Under the pieces are notes generated by a model. The model had not been told where the DNA came from. It saw nothing but the letters and a program-made list of their open reading frames with translations, and made no database searches. Below, in pieces: positions 45,860-57,329 of a DNA stretch of 64,000 nucleotides (position 1 is the stretch's first letter; each line of letters starts with the position of its first letter). The stretch spans positions 845,001-909,000 of the forward strand of contig NC_060891.1 in assembly GCF_014805685.1 (NCBI RefSeq). Reading direction: 5' to 3'. The stretch is from Silurus meridionalis. Taxonomy: Eukaryota > Chordata > Actinopteri > Siluriformes > Siluridae. The translations under genes were made by a program, and so were the position numbers.

Positions 45860-47477
45860 CAGTGCCCTCCACAATTATTGGCACCCCTGTTTAAGATGTG
45901 GTCGTGGACTTCAAAAAATTCTCCTTTTTTTTAAAACAACATAGAACCCAAATGCAAAAAAGAGAAAATCCAACCTTTATTTAAGTACATTACTTTGGTG
46001 GTAAAAATCACACATTTAGAAAAAAAAAAAAAACTTGAAATCATGTGTCCCACAATTATTGGCCCCTGATGTTAATACTTTGTACAACCTCCTTTTGCCA
46101 ACAAGACAGCACTTAATCTCCTCCTATAACATTTCACAAGATTGGAGAACACAGAGAGGATTTTGACCATTCTTCTTTGCACAATCTTTCTAGATCATCC
46201 AGTGTCCTGGGTCCTCTCTTATGCACTCTTCTCTTTAGCTCGCCCCACAGGTTTTTGATTGGGTTGAGGTCTGGGGACTGAGATGGCCATGGGAGGACCT
46301 TGAGTTTGTGACTGCTGAACCACTTTTGTGTAGATTTTGCCACATGTTTTGGATCATTATCCTGCTGAAAGACCCAATGACGACCCATCTTCAGCTTTCT
46401 GGCAGAGGCCATCAGGTTTTTATTTAAAATATCCTGGTACTTCAAAGCGTTCATAATGCCATGCACCCTAACAAGGTTCCCAGGGCCTTTGGAAGAGAAA
46501 CAGGCCCACAGCATCACAGATCCTCCACCATACTTCACGGTGGGCATGAGGTGCTTTTCGGCATACTCATCTTTTGTTTTACGCCAGACCCACTTAGAGT
46601 GTTTGTTGCCAAAAAGCTCAATCTTAGTCTCATCTGACCAAAGCACACGATCCCAGTTGAAGTCCCAGTACCGCTTAGCAAACTCCAGACGTTTACGTTT
46701 GTGAGTGTTAGTGAGAAAAGGCTTTTTCCTTGCATGCCTCCCAAACAGCTTGTTGGCATGTAGAGAGCGTCTGATGGTTGTTTTGGAGACTCTGTGACCC
46801 CAAGATGCCACTCTTTGATGCAATTCTGTGACGGTGAGCTTGGGAAATTTTTTTACTTCTCTTACCATCCTCCTCACTGTGCGTTGTGGCAAGATAAACT
46901 TGGGACCTCTTCCAGCCTTGTTTGTCACTGTTCCAGTTGTTTTAAACTTCTTAATGATTCCTCTGACTGTAGATACCGGCAAGTTAAGGCGAGTGGCTAT
47001 TTTCTTGTAGCCATTGCCTGACTTATGAAGGTCGACACACATCTGCCTTACTTGAATGGTGTGTTCTCTTGTCTTTGCCATGTTGACAAATGGGTAAGAG
47101 AATTAGGCCTCTGTGTCACGTCATATTTATACCCCAGGAAACAGGAAATCATGAATTACTAATTAAAAGTCCCTAGATACCCTGACCAACCTTAGCAACT
47201 ACAAAAAAATATATATATATAAAAAAAAAAAAAGAAAATTAAATTTTTCAGAGGAATTGTTAGGGGTGCCAATAATTGTGGGACACATGATTTCAAGGTT
47301 TTTTTTTTTTCTAAATGTATGATTTTTTTTTACCACCAAAGTTATGTACTTAAATGAAAGGTTGGATTTTTCTCTTTTTTTGCATTTGGGTTCTATGTTG
47401 TTTTAAAAAAAAGGAGAATTTTTAGAAGTCCACGACCACATCTTAAACAGGGGTGCCAATAATTGTGGAGGGCACTG

Positions 47478-47479
<2 letters not shown>
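45858..47479 (-). mobile_element. Near-complete Tc1-like transposon with about 215-bp IR/DR ends
   Basis: The ends TA-CAGTGCCCTCCACAATTA at 45858 and its inverse at 47479 are perfect over the first 50 or so bases, and the inverted repeats extend about 215 bp with a few indels in A/T runs. Each repeat has an outer and an inner copy of CACAATTATTGGC (45870 and 46051; 47267 and 47455), the IR/DR layout of the Sleeping Beauty-like Tc1 group. Between them lies one minus-strand transposase. The TA on each side is the target duplication, and the surrounding sequence is GATA repeat. The high similarity of the two ends suggests recent arrival, although the gene is broken. Confidence 0.95.
46072..47081 (-). 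pseudogene. Tc1-family transposase, catalytic Glu lost and C-terminus frameshifted
   Basis: The frame from the Met at 47081 runs 315 residues to a stop at 46134. Residues 1-60 form the first paired-like helix-turn-helix (VRQMCVDLHKSGNGYKKIA), followed by an AT-hook-like KAGRGPK. Residues 65-125 are the second DNA-binding subdomain. The catalytic core has SDET with Asp150, then VKYGGGS near 182-188, then QQDNDPKH with Asp241. The third residue should lie 35 positions on, in PDLNPI-x-NLW, and is Lys276 instead of Glu. From about residue 306 the frame slips: the next frame on minus continues the expected tail to a TAA at 46072-46074, so one base was lost near 46160. Family length is about 340. 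An intact copy would cut and paste the element at TA sites, but this one should be inactive. Confidence 0.93.
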
Positions 47480-47576
<97 letters not shown>

Positions 47577-47577
47577 T
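47478..47577 (+). repeat. (GATA)n microsatellite, right part
   Basis: About 24 GATA units directly follow the Tc1 right end. Confidence 0.98.
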
Positions 47578-47689
47578 TGTTTCTTTTATGTAAATTTTCC
47601 TCCCTGCAAATTCATCACATCCCCTAATACACAGGATAATATCTACCTTCTGGGTTTATTGTTACTTTTTGCATTGTAACAACACAAGA

Positions 47690-48130
47690 AAAAAAAACCT
47701 GAGTAAATCTGTCGATGATGAACGTTCGTGCCTCAGCTCAGGATTCTGACCTGCATATTAAAATCTGTGTTTACACCCAATAGCATCTCTCTCACGAGTT
47801 CCACGTCTCAATCTAATCACGCTGTTATTGGTGTAATAGGACTGTAAGTAGAACAGGAAGGCTCTCCTGACCGCATTAAGCGCTTTTATCATCACACTCT
47901 TCCACTCCCACAGATAAAAGCCTGCATATTTATCACGACCTTCGACTAAATCTCAAATCATCGAGGTCAAATAAACACACATGCTTTTCCCCTCCCTCAC
48001 AATGAGCTGCTGCAGCATGGAATAGCTGCGTAGAATACAGATTAGATCACAATCAGAGGGAAACGATTGAGCAGCTGAAGGGAAGAGAGAATGCTAATCA
48101 CTTACCTGGCGCTTCAGCTCATAAAATACA
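47690..48130. other. Unique block, candidate conserved non-coding element
   Basis: Repeat-free sequence with CATTAAGCGCTTTTATCATC near 47874, CCTGCATATTTATCACGACC near 47922 and AATGCTAATCACTTACCTGG near 48091. The last could be read as a splice donor on plus (the GGT is absent) or on minus as an acceptor, but no matching exon is found. Confidence 0.3.
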
Positions 48131-51100
48131 CAACATAAATCTGTGGCTCTTGATCAGATCTTGTTAACACTGTGTGTCTGATGCAGGCTGAGTTACTGGT
48201 TCTACCTTCATATCGATCATTTAGCAACTTGTTTTATTATTTTATACCACTGCAGGTTGACAATGATTACAATTTGGTATTTATTGAAGAACAGCATGCT
48301 ATTCATTTCATCTGTTTATATCTATTGTCTCTTACACATAAAGTTTTAGATCAGGGATCAAAAACTTTGTTGAACAGCAAATCTGAATTCTGATTGGTTG
48401 AAAATTGTTGATTCATTTCCTAATAATAAAAGTTCAGATGAAGCAGTTCTGAAAGTAATAAAGCTGCAAATCAATACTTTATATTATTATGTTTCTTCTA
48501 AAACATGGTCATTTCTAAAACAGTAGCTCATATCTAGGGAGTTTTATCTAAGATTAATAATAAACAAATTGTAAACCGCATTTCTGAATTGAAAGGTTCA
48601 GTAGTTCAGTAGTAATTTTTTATCGAGGACAGCGGATGCAGTTTGGATCGGTTTAAATTATTTTCACCCATCAGCAGAAAGGTCATTCTCATTACTCAGT
48701 AAACAAATTCCAGAAGCTAAAAAGGTGCACTTTTGGCTCGGAGAATGAAGCACAGCATTCCAGCATAAACACTGAGTTTATGAGTTGCTTTCTGATTTGC
48801 TTCAAAGTTTCAATGGAATAATTTAGAACCCTTAGATGTTCTTTGGTTGCGCATTTGGTGTTGTCTTTTAAGGTTCTTTGCAAAACCCTTAGAAATGTAC
48901 CACCAGTAGGGGTAAAGACCAAAGGATTTTGACTCCAGACTAAATGCAAGATTAATCTGTGATGAGGAGTCAGTCCATCAAGCCAGAATAAAATGCTGAA
49001 GAGACATGAAGAGACAGGATCTGACTCGAGTGAGACCACAGGACAAGTCTGGCCAGGAGGCACCCCATCCATGTAACCCCAAATCCATACAGAGTGGATT
49101 CACAGTGGCTCTTACAGCTAAAAAGATTTGGAGAGTGATTTGGAGAACCAGTAGATGTGTGTTGTGAGGGTGGGAAGGGAACAGCAGTAAGCTTGACCAT
49201 ATAAGTGTTCAGCATAGAAGGCACAGTATTTCTCAACACCAACTCCTGTCATTTGAGTTCCTTCTTGTGATCAAATACATTAAAACCTTAGTGCTGGGAT
49301 TTCAATATGCTCTGGTTTCACCTGGCTGGATCATGTCAATGCCTGAAGCACTCTCTACAGACACCATGTTCCCAGTAAGGTCATGGAGCTCGTACCAAAA
49401 TACTAAAACAATTTCTTCCTTCTGGGTCTGAAAATCAGCCTCTAACTGGCTTGAGAACGACATTTACAGCAACTGGCTGCAGCATCTTAGGAATCCTTTC
49501 TGTTTTGAGACATGGTTGTCAAGTCAGCTGAGTTTGAAGGAAGAGGTTCGATGTGTGGCAGCTCCCAATAACAGCCTTTACCTACACGCCACTACAACAT
49601 CAGTCTCTGGATGAAAAGCTCCTGGGCAAGAATGAGTTCTAAACAAAGGTTCCTCAAGCTGAAAACAAAAGGAAAAGGAGAGGGCAATTTTTATTTCACT
49701 TTGTCTGAAATCACCATCTTTATGTTGACAGGACGGCCAATCAGTTAACAGAGACGGCTCGCCTACTTCAGCCTGAGGGATGTTGCTTCCATACAAAGAA
49801 ACCAGCTGAATCCTGGGGTCTGGTTAGAGAATTTGGTTTGCCTGGTAGATTCATGACTTTACCAGCATGAGATTCTACACATAGTTTTGTCAGGTCTTAT
49901 ATGCAATTCCCCTGATTACTGTGGAAGCCCTAGAGAAGAAGGTCAGCCTGATGGGTGCTGCTATTTATAAGAAGATCAGTATCCAACACCTCAATCTAAG
50001 TGGCCATTCTGAAGAATATGTGGTGATGCAAACAAGAGATCCGTGCAATGCGAAGAATCCAGAGACTCTGGAATCAACATTCATGTTGGCAGAAAATGGA
50101 GGTCAGACAGAGATCTGGAGTTGGAGTTGACTGAGGTAAAAGGCACTTGTGTGGATGGTGGCAACAAGACAAGTGAGCCAAAACTACTTTTCTAAGCATT
50201 CTGCAAAACTAGGATGGCAGGACAGAGGAGGGTCATACAATTTGTTATTTGAAGATTCAGAAAAAAAGCCAGCAGGTGGTTTTGCGTGTATCCTTCACTA
50301 TTTGCTGCTGGAACCTGTGTCTTATGTTGAAGAATCCCAGAAACACGAGTGAGGATGCATTCCAGCACATTTAAATGATAAATCCTGTACCACCAGCAAA
50401 GGGATTTCTATCTAGTTTTGGAAGCTAAGAAATCCAGAGAAACCCTGAGAAACCATTAAAAAAAAATCACAAGCTCATAATTCCTTCATGGTGTGTCAAA
50501 TTAGTTTGTTTGCCTATTTGCAAAGGAAATCTATAAATGAAACTTGGTATGAGTATAGGTTTTAGTGTTACATTACATCTTAACATTTAAAAAATAATGG
50601 TCATGGACTCTCTGTGTGGTGACAATATGAAACTTGTCAGTTCCTCCACTTACTTACATTATAGCAGACAAAAATCTCTTACCTTCACTAGGATGTCTTT
50701 TTTTCTCCTTTTATAAATGTTACATAAACACCTCTGAAAAAAACATCACCATATTCACGAGAAGTCCTTCAGCACGGTTTTAGATTACAACTATTCATTC
50801 AATACTGAACTGATATTTATGTTTTACTTATTACACGTAATTTATTCTTTCTCATAACTCACCTCGACGTTTCATCATGAATACTAGATGATATATGAAT
50901 AAACGTATGCAAATCAACTTGAGTGCGATCACCACATTTATTCACACACAAGTCTTCTTTTAGCCCCTGATTCACAAACGTCTTCATGTAGATTATGCTA
51001 ATTGAAGCTGGCATTAAGGTCCAAACGGGAAAGACGATTTCGATGAATGACCGAGACGTGAAAATGCCAATCAACGGTCGTAAACTCAGAATGACACGAG

Positions 51101-51299
51101 GAGACTTGGTGCTAATTAAACTCTAATTTAATTACATTTTAATAGACTGGATTAATGACTCGCATAAATAAACACACTGGAGTTGTTTTTATTTTTTGCT
51201 TTTTCATTTGATTTCACTTACGCTAAATAAATGACTGGAGGAAAAGAATGAATGTATGTAAGGAATTTACTTATAGTTTAATAGACATCATTATACATA
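48131..51299. other. Unassigned 3.2-kb stretch free of simple repeats
   Basis: This is one of the longest pieces with no microsatellite or recognised transposon. The portion 48690-50400 has balanced base composition and several medium frames (126 residues at 48692 minus, 69 at 49921 plus) with no domain I know. It reads like the body of an old, decayed element or pseudogene, since frames change strand and break often. From 50400 it is AT-rich and unremarkable. Confidence 0.3.
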
Positions 51300-51735
51300 T
51301 TCTATATAAGTGTTGGAACACCTGAGTTTTCCAACCATATGTGGTTCTTCCACAAACAGGTACACAAAATCGAATACACACGATTGTATCGGACATCTTT
51401 GGCTGCTGGAGCATGAAATTTTCCCTTCACTTGAACAAGGAAACAAAAACCTGTTTGAGCATTACAATGCCCCTGTACACAAAGCCAGCTCCATGAAGAT
51501 ACTTCACATAGGATGGATATGGTGGAAGATCTCCTGCTATAAACCTATTGAACACCCTTTGGGATGAATGTGAATGCTAACTGCACAAATCACAAGCCAG
51601 CTCCAAAATCTAGTGGAACATCTTCCCAGAAGAGTGGAGGTTATCATAACAGTTAATGAGACTGAATGTTGAAGGAGATGTTCAAAAAGCACATAGCGAT
51701 CTTATCCTCAGGTGTCCACAAACATTTAGTATAAT
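51300..51735 (+). mobile_element. Tc1-like relic (type B), copy 4
   Basis: From AAGTGTTGGAACACCTGAG at 51308, the plus strand follows the family order: CCAACCATATGTGGTTCTTC, TTCCCTTCACTTGAACAAGG, TTACAATGCCCCTGTACACA, AGCCAGCTCCATGAAGATAC, GAACACCCTTTGGGATGAAT, CCAAAATCTAGTGGAACATC, and at the right end CTCAGGTGTCCACAAACATT. Of the type-B copies here it keeps the most text in order, but frames are broken and the middle is shortened. Confidence 0.82.
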
Positions 51736-52089
51736 ATATAGTATAATTCGATTTCTTCCTATTTACTCATGAACCTACTTAGAACTTGATCACAAACTTT
51801 TTTCTTATTTACGTATTTATCTGATGTTGCTCGCTATACTTGACTTTTTTTGTAAACATATTTATTTATTCATTACTACACTTGTACACAGATAATCCTG
51901 GAAATGAAAAATGCTGTACGGATCAATTTCTCAGTCCAGTTTCATTCTAATCGAATTTATTACCGCATATCAGTGTGAATTTCCTGGTAGTGAGTAGTTT
52001 GAGTAAGTTGTGATTCAGCCATTCTATGTGTACAAAAGCATTGTGTAAGAGATTTATATTCAGGAAGTCAGCGAATCGTAAATATCTAA
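51736..52089. other. Unassigned AT-rich sequence
   Basis: Nothing recognised. Confidence 0.3.
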
Positions 52090-52760
52090 TATATATAAGA
52101 TAAGATCCGCTCGCGTCGCATCATGTTCGCCTCCGAAACAGACGACGTTATTCTAAATATGCAAAAAATAACGAGACCGTGCCGCAACAAATACACAAAA
52201 TAATGACAACCCAATAAACAGGTGAACACGATTACGCCGGCGGTGTTGTTCTCGGTGAAGCGTGTTGGGTCTGGCAGTAGAGATGTGCTCTGTGAGCGCA
52301 AACACGTCGCATGGCGGCAAAAATAAGCAAATAAATAAATAAATCAGGCTGCAAGGTCGCAGCGACCTCCGCTTCCCGGCTCACCGAGAGCCATCCGGGC
52401 CGTGAAATTCAATACACAGAGTTCTGTTCCAGCTAATTTTTTCATATATAGTTTGCAAATTAAGTCTCAAGTAGTGAAAATATCACCGAAAACACTAATA
52501 AGTGGCAAAAAAACACACTCATTGAAATGAAATGTGGTTAAAATACAATGAATTCTCCGACAAATAAACTCTCTTCCGGTCAGAACGGATTTATTCTGAG
52601 CTGATCAAATGTAATAATTCAGATTTTTGTTTGTTCGTAAACACAAGCTCAAGCCGCCATAACAAACACGGATCTTAATCGAATTCTGAGGCGGCGATTT
52701 CATCACTCATTCGAGCTGAAGGGATAAAAACCGGCCATAATGAGAAGCAGGGATGTCAAT
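52090..52760. other. Unique CpG-rich block, candidate non-coding element
   Basis: The first 350 bases hold many CpG (GATCCGCTCGCGTCGCATCA at 52107, GATTACGCCGGCGGTGTTG near 52229) and no repeat. A 15-base palindrome lies at 52354. The region could be a small unmethylated island or regulatory element. No open frame is convincing. Confidence 0.35.
52354..52368. promoter_or_regulatory. 15-bp palindrome resembling a hormone-receptor inverted repeat
   Basis: AGGTCGCAGCGACCT is a perfect inverted repeat around a central A. It matches the layout AGGTCA-N3-TGACCT of estrogen-receptor-type elements except for G/C in place of A/T at the sixth position of each half. Function is speculative. Confidence 0.25.
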
Positions 52761-52780
52761 CTGTTTAATTAGCTTTAGCA

Positions 52781-52781
<1 letters not shown>

Positions 52782-52844
<63 letters not shown>
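52782..52844 (+). repeat. (CA)n microsatellite
   Basis: About 31 CA dinucleotides. Confidence 0.98.
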
Positions 52845-52846
<2 letters not shown>

Positions 52847-52941
52847 AATATACACAGCCACAATCTATTTTTATTAAGCTATACCAGAGGAGGAACAAGA
52901 CAAAATACCAAACACAGCATTAGGCTACAGGAGAAACAACA

Positions 52942-52943
<2 letters not shown>

Positions 52944-52989
<46 letters not shown>
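52944..52989 (+). repeat. (CA)n microsatellite
   Basis: About 23 CA dinucleotides. Confidence 0.98.
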
Positions 52990-53078
52990 GCACTCTGTTG
53001 TTTGTTGAATATGAAATATGATGTATTTTCTGTAAGGAGATGTTTATGCAACATTTACGAAAGCATTTTTTCAGTTTA

Positions 53079-53612
53079 CAGCCTACAGCCCCACAGCCTA
53101 CAGCCCCACAGCCTACAGCCCCACAGCCTATAGCCCCCACAGACTACTGCCACCACAGACTACAGCCACCACAGCCTACAGCTACCACAGCCTACAGCCC
53201 CACAGCCTACAGCCCCACAGCCTACAGCCCCACAGACTACTGCCACCACAGACTACTGCCACCACAGACTACAGCCCCCACAGCCTATAGCCCCCACAGA
53301 CTACTGCCACCACAGACTACAGCCACCACAGCCTACAGCTACCACAGCCTACAGCCCCACAGACTACAGCCCCACAGCCTACAGCCCCACAGACTACAGC
53401 CCCCACAGCCTACAGCCCCCACAGACTACTGCCACCACAGACTACAGCTACCACAGCCTACAGCCACCACAGCCTACAGCCTCCACAGCCTACAGCTCCC
53501 ACAGCCTACAGCTTCCACAGACTACAGCTCCCACAGCCTACAGCCTCTACAGCCTACAGCTTCCAAATCCTGCAGCTTCCACAGCCTACAGCTTCCACAG
53601 CCTACAGTCGCC
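53079..53612 (+). repeat. 15-16 bp minisatellite, core CCTACAGCCCCACAG
   Basis: About 34 units alternate between CCTACAGCCCCACAG (15 bases) and 16-base forms such as CCTACAGCTACCACAG, ACTACTGCCACCACAG and CCTACAGCTTCCACAG. Variants are grouped: 15-base CCCC forms lie early, ACTACTGCC forms in the middle, CTTCC forms at the right. The strand is almost lacking in stops in one plus frame (a 218-residue Pro/Thr/His/Tyr frame), which I treat as an artefact. CA arrays flank it on both sides. Confidence 0.96.
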
Positions 53613-53642
53613 CAGCTTCTAATTAGGATTAAATGTTCTCTA

Positions 53643-53643
<1 letters not shown>

Positions 53644-53693
<50 letters not shown>
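53644..53693 (+). repeat. (CA)n microsatellite
   Basis: About 25 CA dinucleotides. Confidence 0.98.
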
Positions 53694-53695
<2 letters not shown>

Positions 53696-53699
53696 AATT

Positions 53700-54960
53700 G
53701 ACTCTGGGTACAGTAGAAAACTGCGAAGTATTTGCTGAGTTTTGTGACAGTACCAATCCACCAAGCGGACTGTTTCTGTTTGTTTATCCCGTTTCAGTTT
53801 TTATTTACCCATCAGCTGAACTATTTCTGTTTGAACACTTTTTTAGCTTCGCTGGCATCCGCTTCCCCTCGTCACTTGTGACAGTTAAGATGCAGTTAAA
53901 GGGAAAATCAACTACAGGTTTTTATTTCATTCAGTAATTAAAGATACACAGGATACATTGGATTATTTTAACAAATAAGTCATTAGAGATACTGAACAGA
54001 AAGTTTTATTTCTAGAATCATTAACAATAAGATAACGAGAAACAAAGATTTTATAAAATAGAAACACTGTCTTGTCCTTCGTCATACAAAATCTCATTTC
54101 TTAATCCGTTCATGAAGTAATTTTCAGCTGAGGCCTTCAGCAACACCATTATCTCCTCGAAATGCTGCGAACGTCTTATTATCTGTATTTATTTTCTGCG
54201 CTTTTTAAACACAGACTCATTAGAAATGTCAAGAAATAAAAGTGCTTTCTGTGAGTTCATCCACGTTACTGTGAAATCTGCGTGCACTTTAGAACAAGGG
54301 GAACAAAAGCAAGGCAGATTGGAGAAGTGGTGCATAATTCGATGATTATCTGGAATTTTTCATGCACAAACACAATTATTGCTGAACAAGTTTAACACGC
54401 ACAACATTCAGCTGGAGGCCTGAAGGGAACATGCTGACAAAACACTTGAATCTTTCTGTGTCAGGAGAAAGAGGAGCAGTCAGGAGATGCGTCGACTTAT
54501 TTACGACCAGTGAGCAGACAAACAGACTGACAGATGAATAGAGCAACCAAATTTCCCAGATCACCAAAACACTCATAACCAAACATTTAGAAGCATGCAC
54601 CCTCCAGATCTGCTCCTTTACCTAACAAACACAGACTCACAAACAACATGATATGTTTTCAACCAAGACCTAAACTCTTAGAAAAATGGAAGGTTGTTCT
54701 ATACCTCTGTAAGAGAACGTCTGCCCCCTGCTGTAGTCTTCACTATTCAAGGTACCAACAAATAGCCTGCACCATTCCTTTGATCATAGACTACTGTACA
54801 TTGCAGGTCATAATGGACCGAAGTTCACTCTGGAACTGTGGCACATTATAGCAGCCATCAACATTCATTTCATTTACCAGGCCCTATTCCCTTTTATAAA
54901 GTTAATAAGACAATTGCAATGTTTTACTCACTTGTCCTGAATATGGGGCGGAAGTGAGAT
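53700..54960. other. Unassigned sequence
   Basis: Nothing recognised. The part 53940-54350 looks unique and could hold constrained non-coding sequence, but no motif is compelling. Confidence 0.3.
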
Positions 54961-54964
54961 CATG

Positions 54965-55240
54965 TGGATTGTTCTCCGAAGATCATCATACACAAGTTGC
55001 TTAATGCTTTCGCCGTTTTCTGTGGTGGAGCTCGTCGTCTTCCAGCGATGTTCCTGCGCTCTTGAATCACACGCGTCGCTCAAAACACCTCAAACGACTC
55101 GTTGCAGCGTCGCCGTATGTCAAACGTGTGTCATGTCAAACGTCTCTGTGGCAGATTTGGAAATAAGACGTGGAAAGCATGCAGTCAGAATAGCACTAGT
55201 TATACCATAAGTCTCAAAACATTTTGATACCATCTCATGG
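54965..55240 (-). mobile_element. Mariner-like 5' half (same family as 32.9 kb)
   Basis: Read on minus from 55240: ATGAGATGGTATCAAAATG, then GAGACTTATGGTATAACTAG, and further AAATCTGCCACAGAGACGTT and ATACGGCGACGCTGCAACGA. These match, in order, the start and transposase N-terminal region of the element at 32892 (GAGGTGGCATTAAAACTTTC, GAGACTAATGGTGTAACTGG, TTGCCACAGAGACTATTGAC, ATACGGCAATGCGGCGACGA). Only this terminal half is present. Confidence 0.78.
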
Positions 55241-55803
55241 AGAATGCACCGTCCACATCCTTATGAATGAGTTGACAACGTATTGGATCGAGAGCATTGA
55301 TATGACGCTACATATGCAGATATGCAGTCTACACAACGTTTTTCCAAAAATCCTCACTTCAAATAGTATATATATATATATATATATATATATACAAATA
55401 CCTTTTTTTTTGTATGTACCATTTCGGAAGCTCCAGCAGTGGATTTATTGTTGTTAATATATAAATGTTAATATATAAACAAGATTTCTGAGGTAAATTT
55501 TGATATTGCGGTTATCTTGTGTACACCCTCAATATTTCCAGTATTGGTTTCTGTGGTTTCACACTTGGTTTGGTGTGTTGGGTGTTTTGTGTCACTATGC
55601 TTTACTAGAGAGTGGTCTTTAATCACCGTTTTTGAACATTGATGTTTTTATTGTGTGTTTGCTGACGGCTTTTCAACTACGATTAGAGTTCACGTCACTC
55701 AAAGCCTCACGTCACATAGATTCAACCTCAGACCTGATCCTGCTCCAACACCGCTGTCTCCCTCTGATGGGAAAAATATTGGGCATGCTGACCTTTCTGT
55801 GAT

Positions 55804-55805
<2 letters not shown>
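55241..55805. other. Unassigned sequence with a (TA)n tract
   Basis: A TA array of about 14 units at 55367-55394 is the only clear feature. The rest is not recognised. Confidence 0.5.

Positions 55806-55861
<56 letters not shown>
55806..55861 (+). repeat. (CA)n microsatellite
   Basis: About 28 CA dinucleotides. Confidence 0.98.
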
Positions 55862-56416
55862 CCTTCCTGCCTCGATGATTATTAGTAGTTTCTTACAGTT
55901 TTTTTTTGTTTATTACAATTTTTTGCCAAAACGTGAAAACCCTGACAGACTTGACAGAAATTGAAGAACCCTTTTCTGGTTCTACTCTACTTAAAATATA
56001 TAACACAACAAACAGACAAACAGATACATTTTGTGGACACCTGACCATCAGACCATACAGTGTATTTTGGTTTGCTAAAGTGAGTTACATGAAGTATTTC
56101 ATCAGCAGTTTTCTGATGCTCAATGCAGTGTTGTGAAAACTAATGATGTCTTCATTCGGCTACAACACACACAGGTTACTTACTTAACAGGAATTGTGGC
56201 AGTGCAACCAAATTCAGAGCGCCTCCCACAGGTCAACTCAGGTTTTCAAAACACTTGACAGTCCACATCACAGTTTTCACATTTCCAATGTTTCAAGTAA
56301 ACCATGCTTTTTCAGAATATGTGTGGAAAAACCCTAAATAAATGTGGATTTGGTCATAACTGAGCTAATGGTTTCTAATGGATTCTGAACAATCATGACT
56401 TAAAATTGCCAAAAGC
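55862..56416. other. Unassigned sequence
   Basis: Nothing recognised. Confidence 0.3.
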
Positions 56417-56600
56417 CAGAGGTGTAACGAGTACCTGAAAATCATACTTAAGAAAAAGTCAAAAGTAAAAAACGTACTCCATTACACGTTAAAAGTCACC
56501 CATTCCAATCTGAGTTGAGAAACATCCATGGACTATCTGATTTAAACAGTACTTGAGTATTTATACTGAACGTAGGCTCAAAGATGCAACAGTCCTCAAG
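56417..56600 (+). mobile_element. Tol2-like hAT terminus fragment
   Basis: CAGAGGTGTAACGAGTACCT at 56417 is very close to the outer end of medaka Tol2-type hAT elements as I know them. It is followed by the AGTACT-rich, ACTTAAG-containing subterminal text typical of that group (AGTACTTGAGTATTTATAC near 56550). The opposite terminus is not found, so the piece is truncated and has no gene. Confidence 0.65.
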
Positions 56601-57250
56601 TCCAAGACACATGTAGTGAAAAGCCAAAATTTCTATTATTTCCTAAAATACAAATCAGATTGAACACCTCAAATCTGCATTAACCAACAACACAACAGCC
56701 TCTTAAATATACCAGAACTAAACAAAGATAATAATAAAAAAAAAAGACAAAATAGTAAAGCAAATTTTAAATAAACACAGTACAGGTGAACACAGTCATA
56801 TAGCAATTTGATAACAGGAGAAAACACAAGCAAACACAAGTACATACTGTCCATCAGCATTGGAACTGTAATGCGACAGGGGAAAATACTGACAGACTGA
56901 CAGGAAGTACACATTTAAAACCCAATTTTATTGTTGATTTTTTATTTCAAAGCATTAGAAATGATTGAGTGATGATCAGATAGAGATGAAAGTTCAGCAC
57001 AATGTTCTTTATAGTTTAAAACTTGAACTGAATATAGTGAGAACTTTACTGAATGAAAACACACACCAACGACCCTCTACACAAACTAAATAAAAAGAAA
57101 ATATTGAAAACTCATTTATATTCTAATAAATGCAACTACAATTGTTCCAACAACTGAAGCTCTTCTCACTCTGATGTTAGGTGACAGATGCTTTGGGTTA
57201 TTACATGTCAAAGGTTTAGTCTTTATTTTAACTACAGCTTGTTGGAATCA

Positions 57251-57252
<2 letters not shown>
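56601..57252. other. Unassigned AT-rich sequence
   Basis: Nothing recognised. Short frames lack domain signal. Confidence 0.3.
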
Positions 57253-57311
<59 letters not shown>

Positions 57312-57329
57312 TGTGTGTGAGTGTGTGTC
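57253..57329 (+). repeat. (GT)n microsatellite with GA interruptions
   Basis: About 28 GT units, then two GAGTGTGTGT interruptions. Confidence 0.97.

Noticed and set aside
46456..47021. Several plus-strand frames opposite the Tc1 transposase
   Set aside because: They are antisense shadows of the transposase reading frame.
53040..53696. 218-residue Pro/Thr/Tyr-rich protein
   Set aside because: The frame is made of a minisatellite and a CA array, with mixed 15- and 16-base units. No gene structure is seen.
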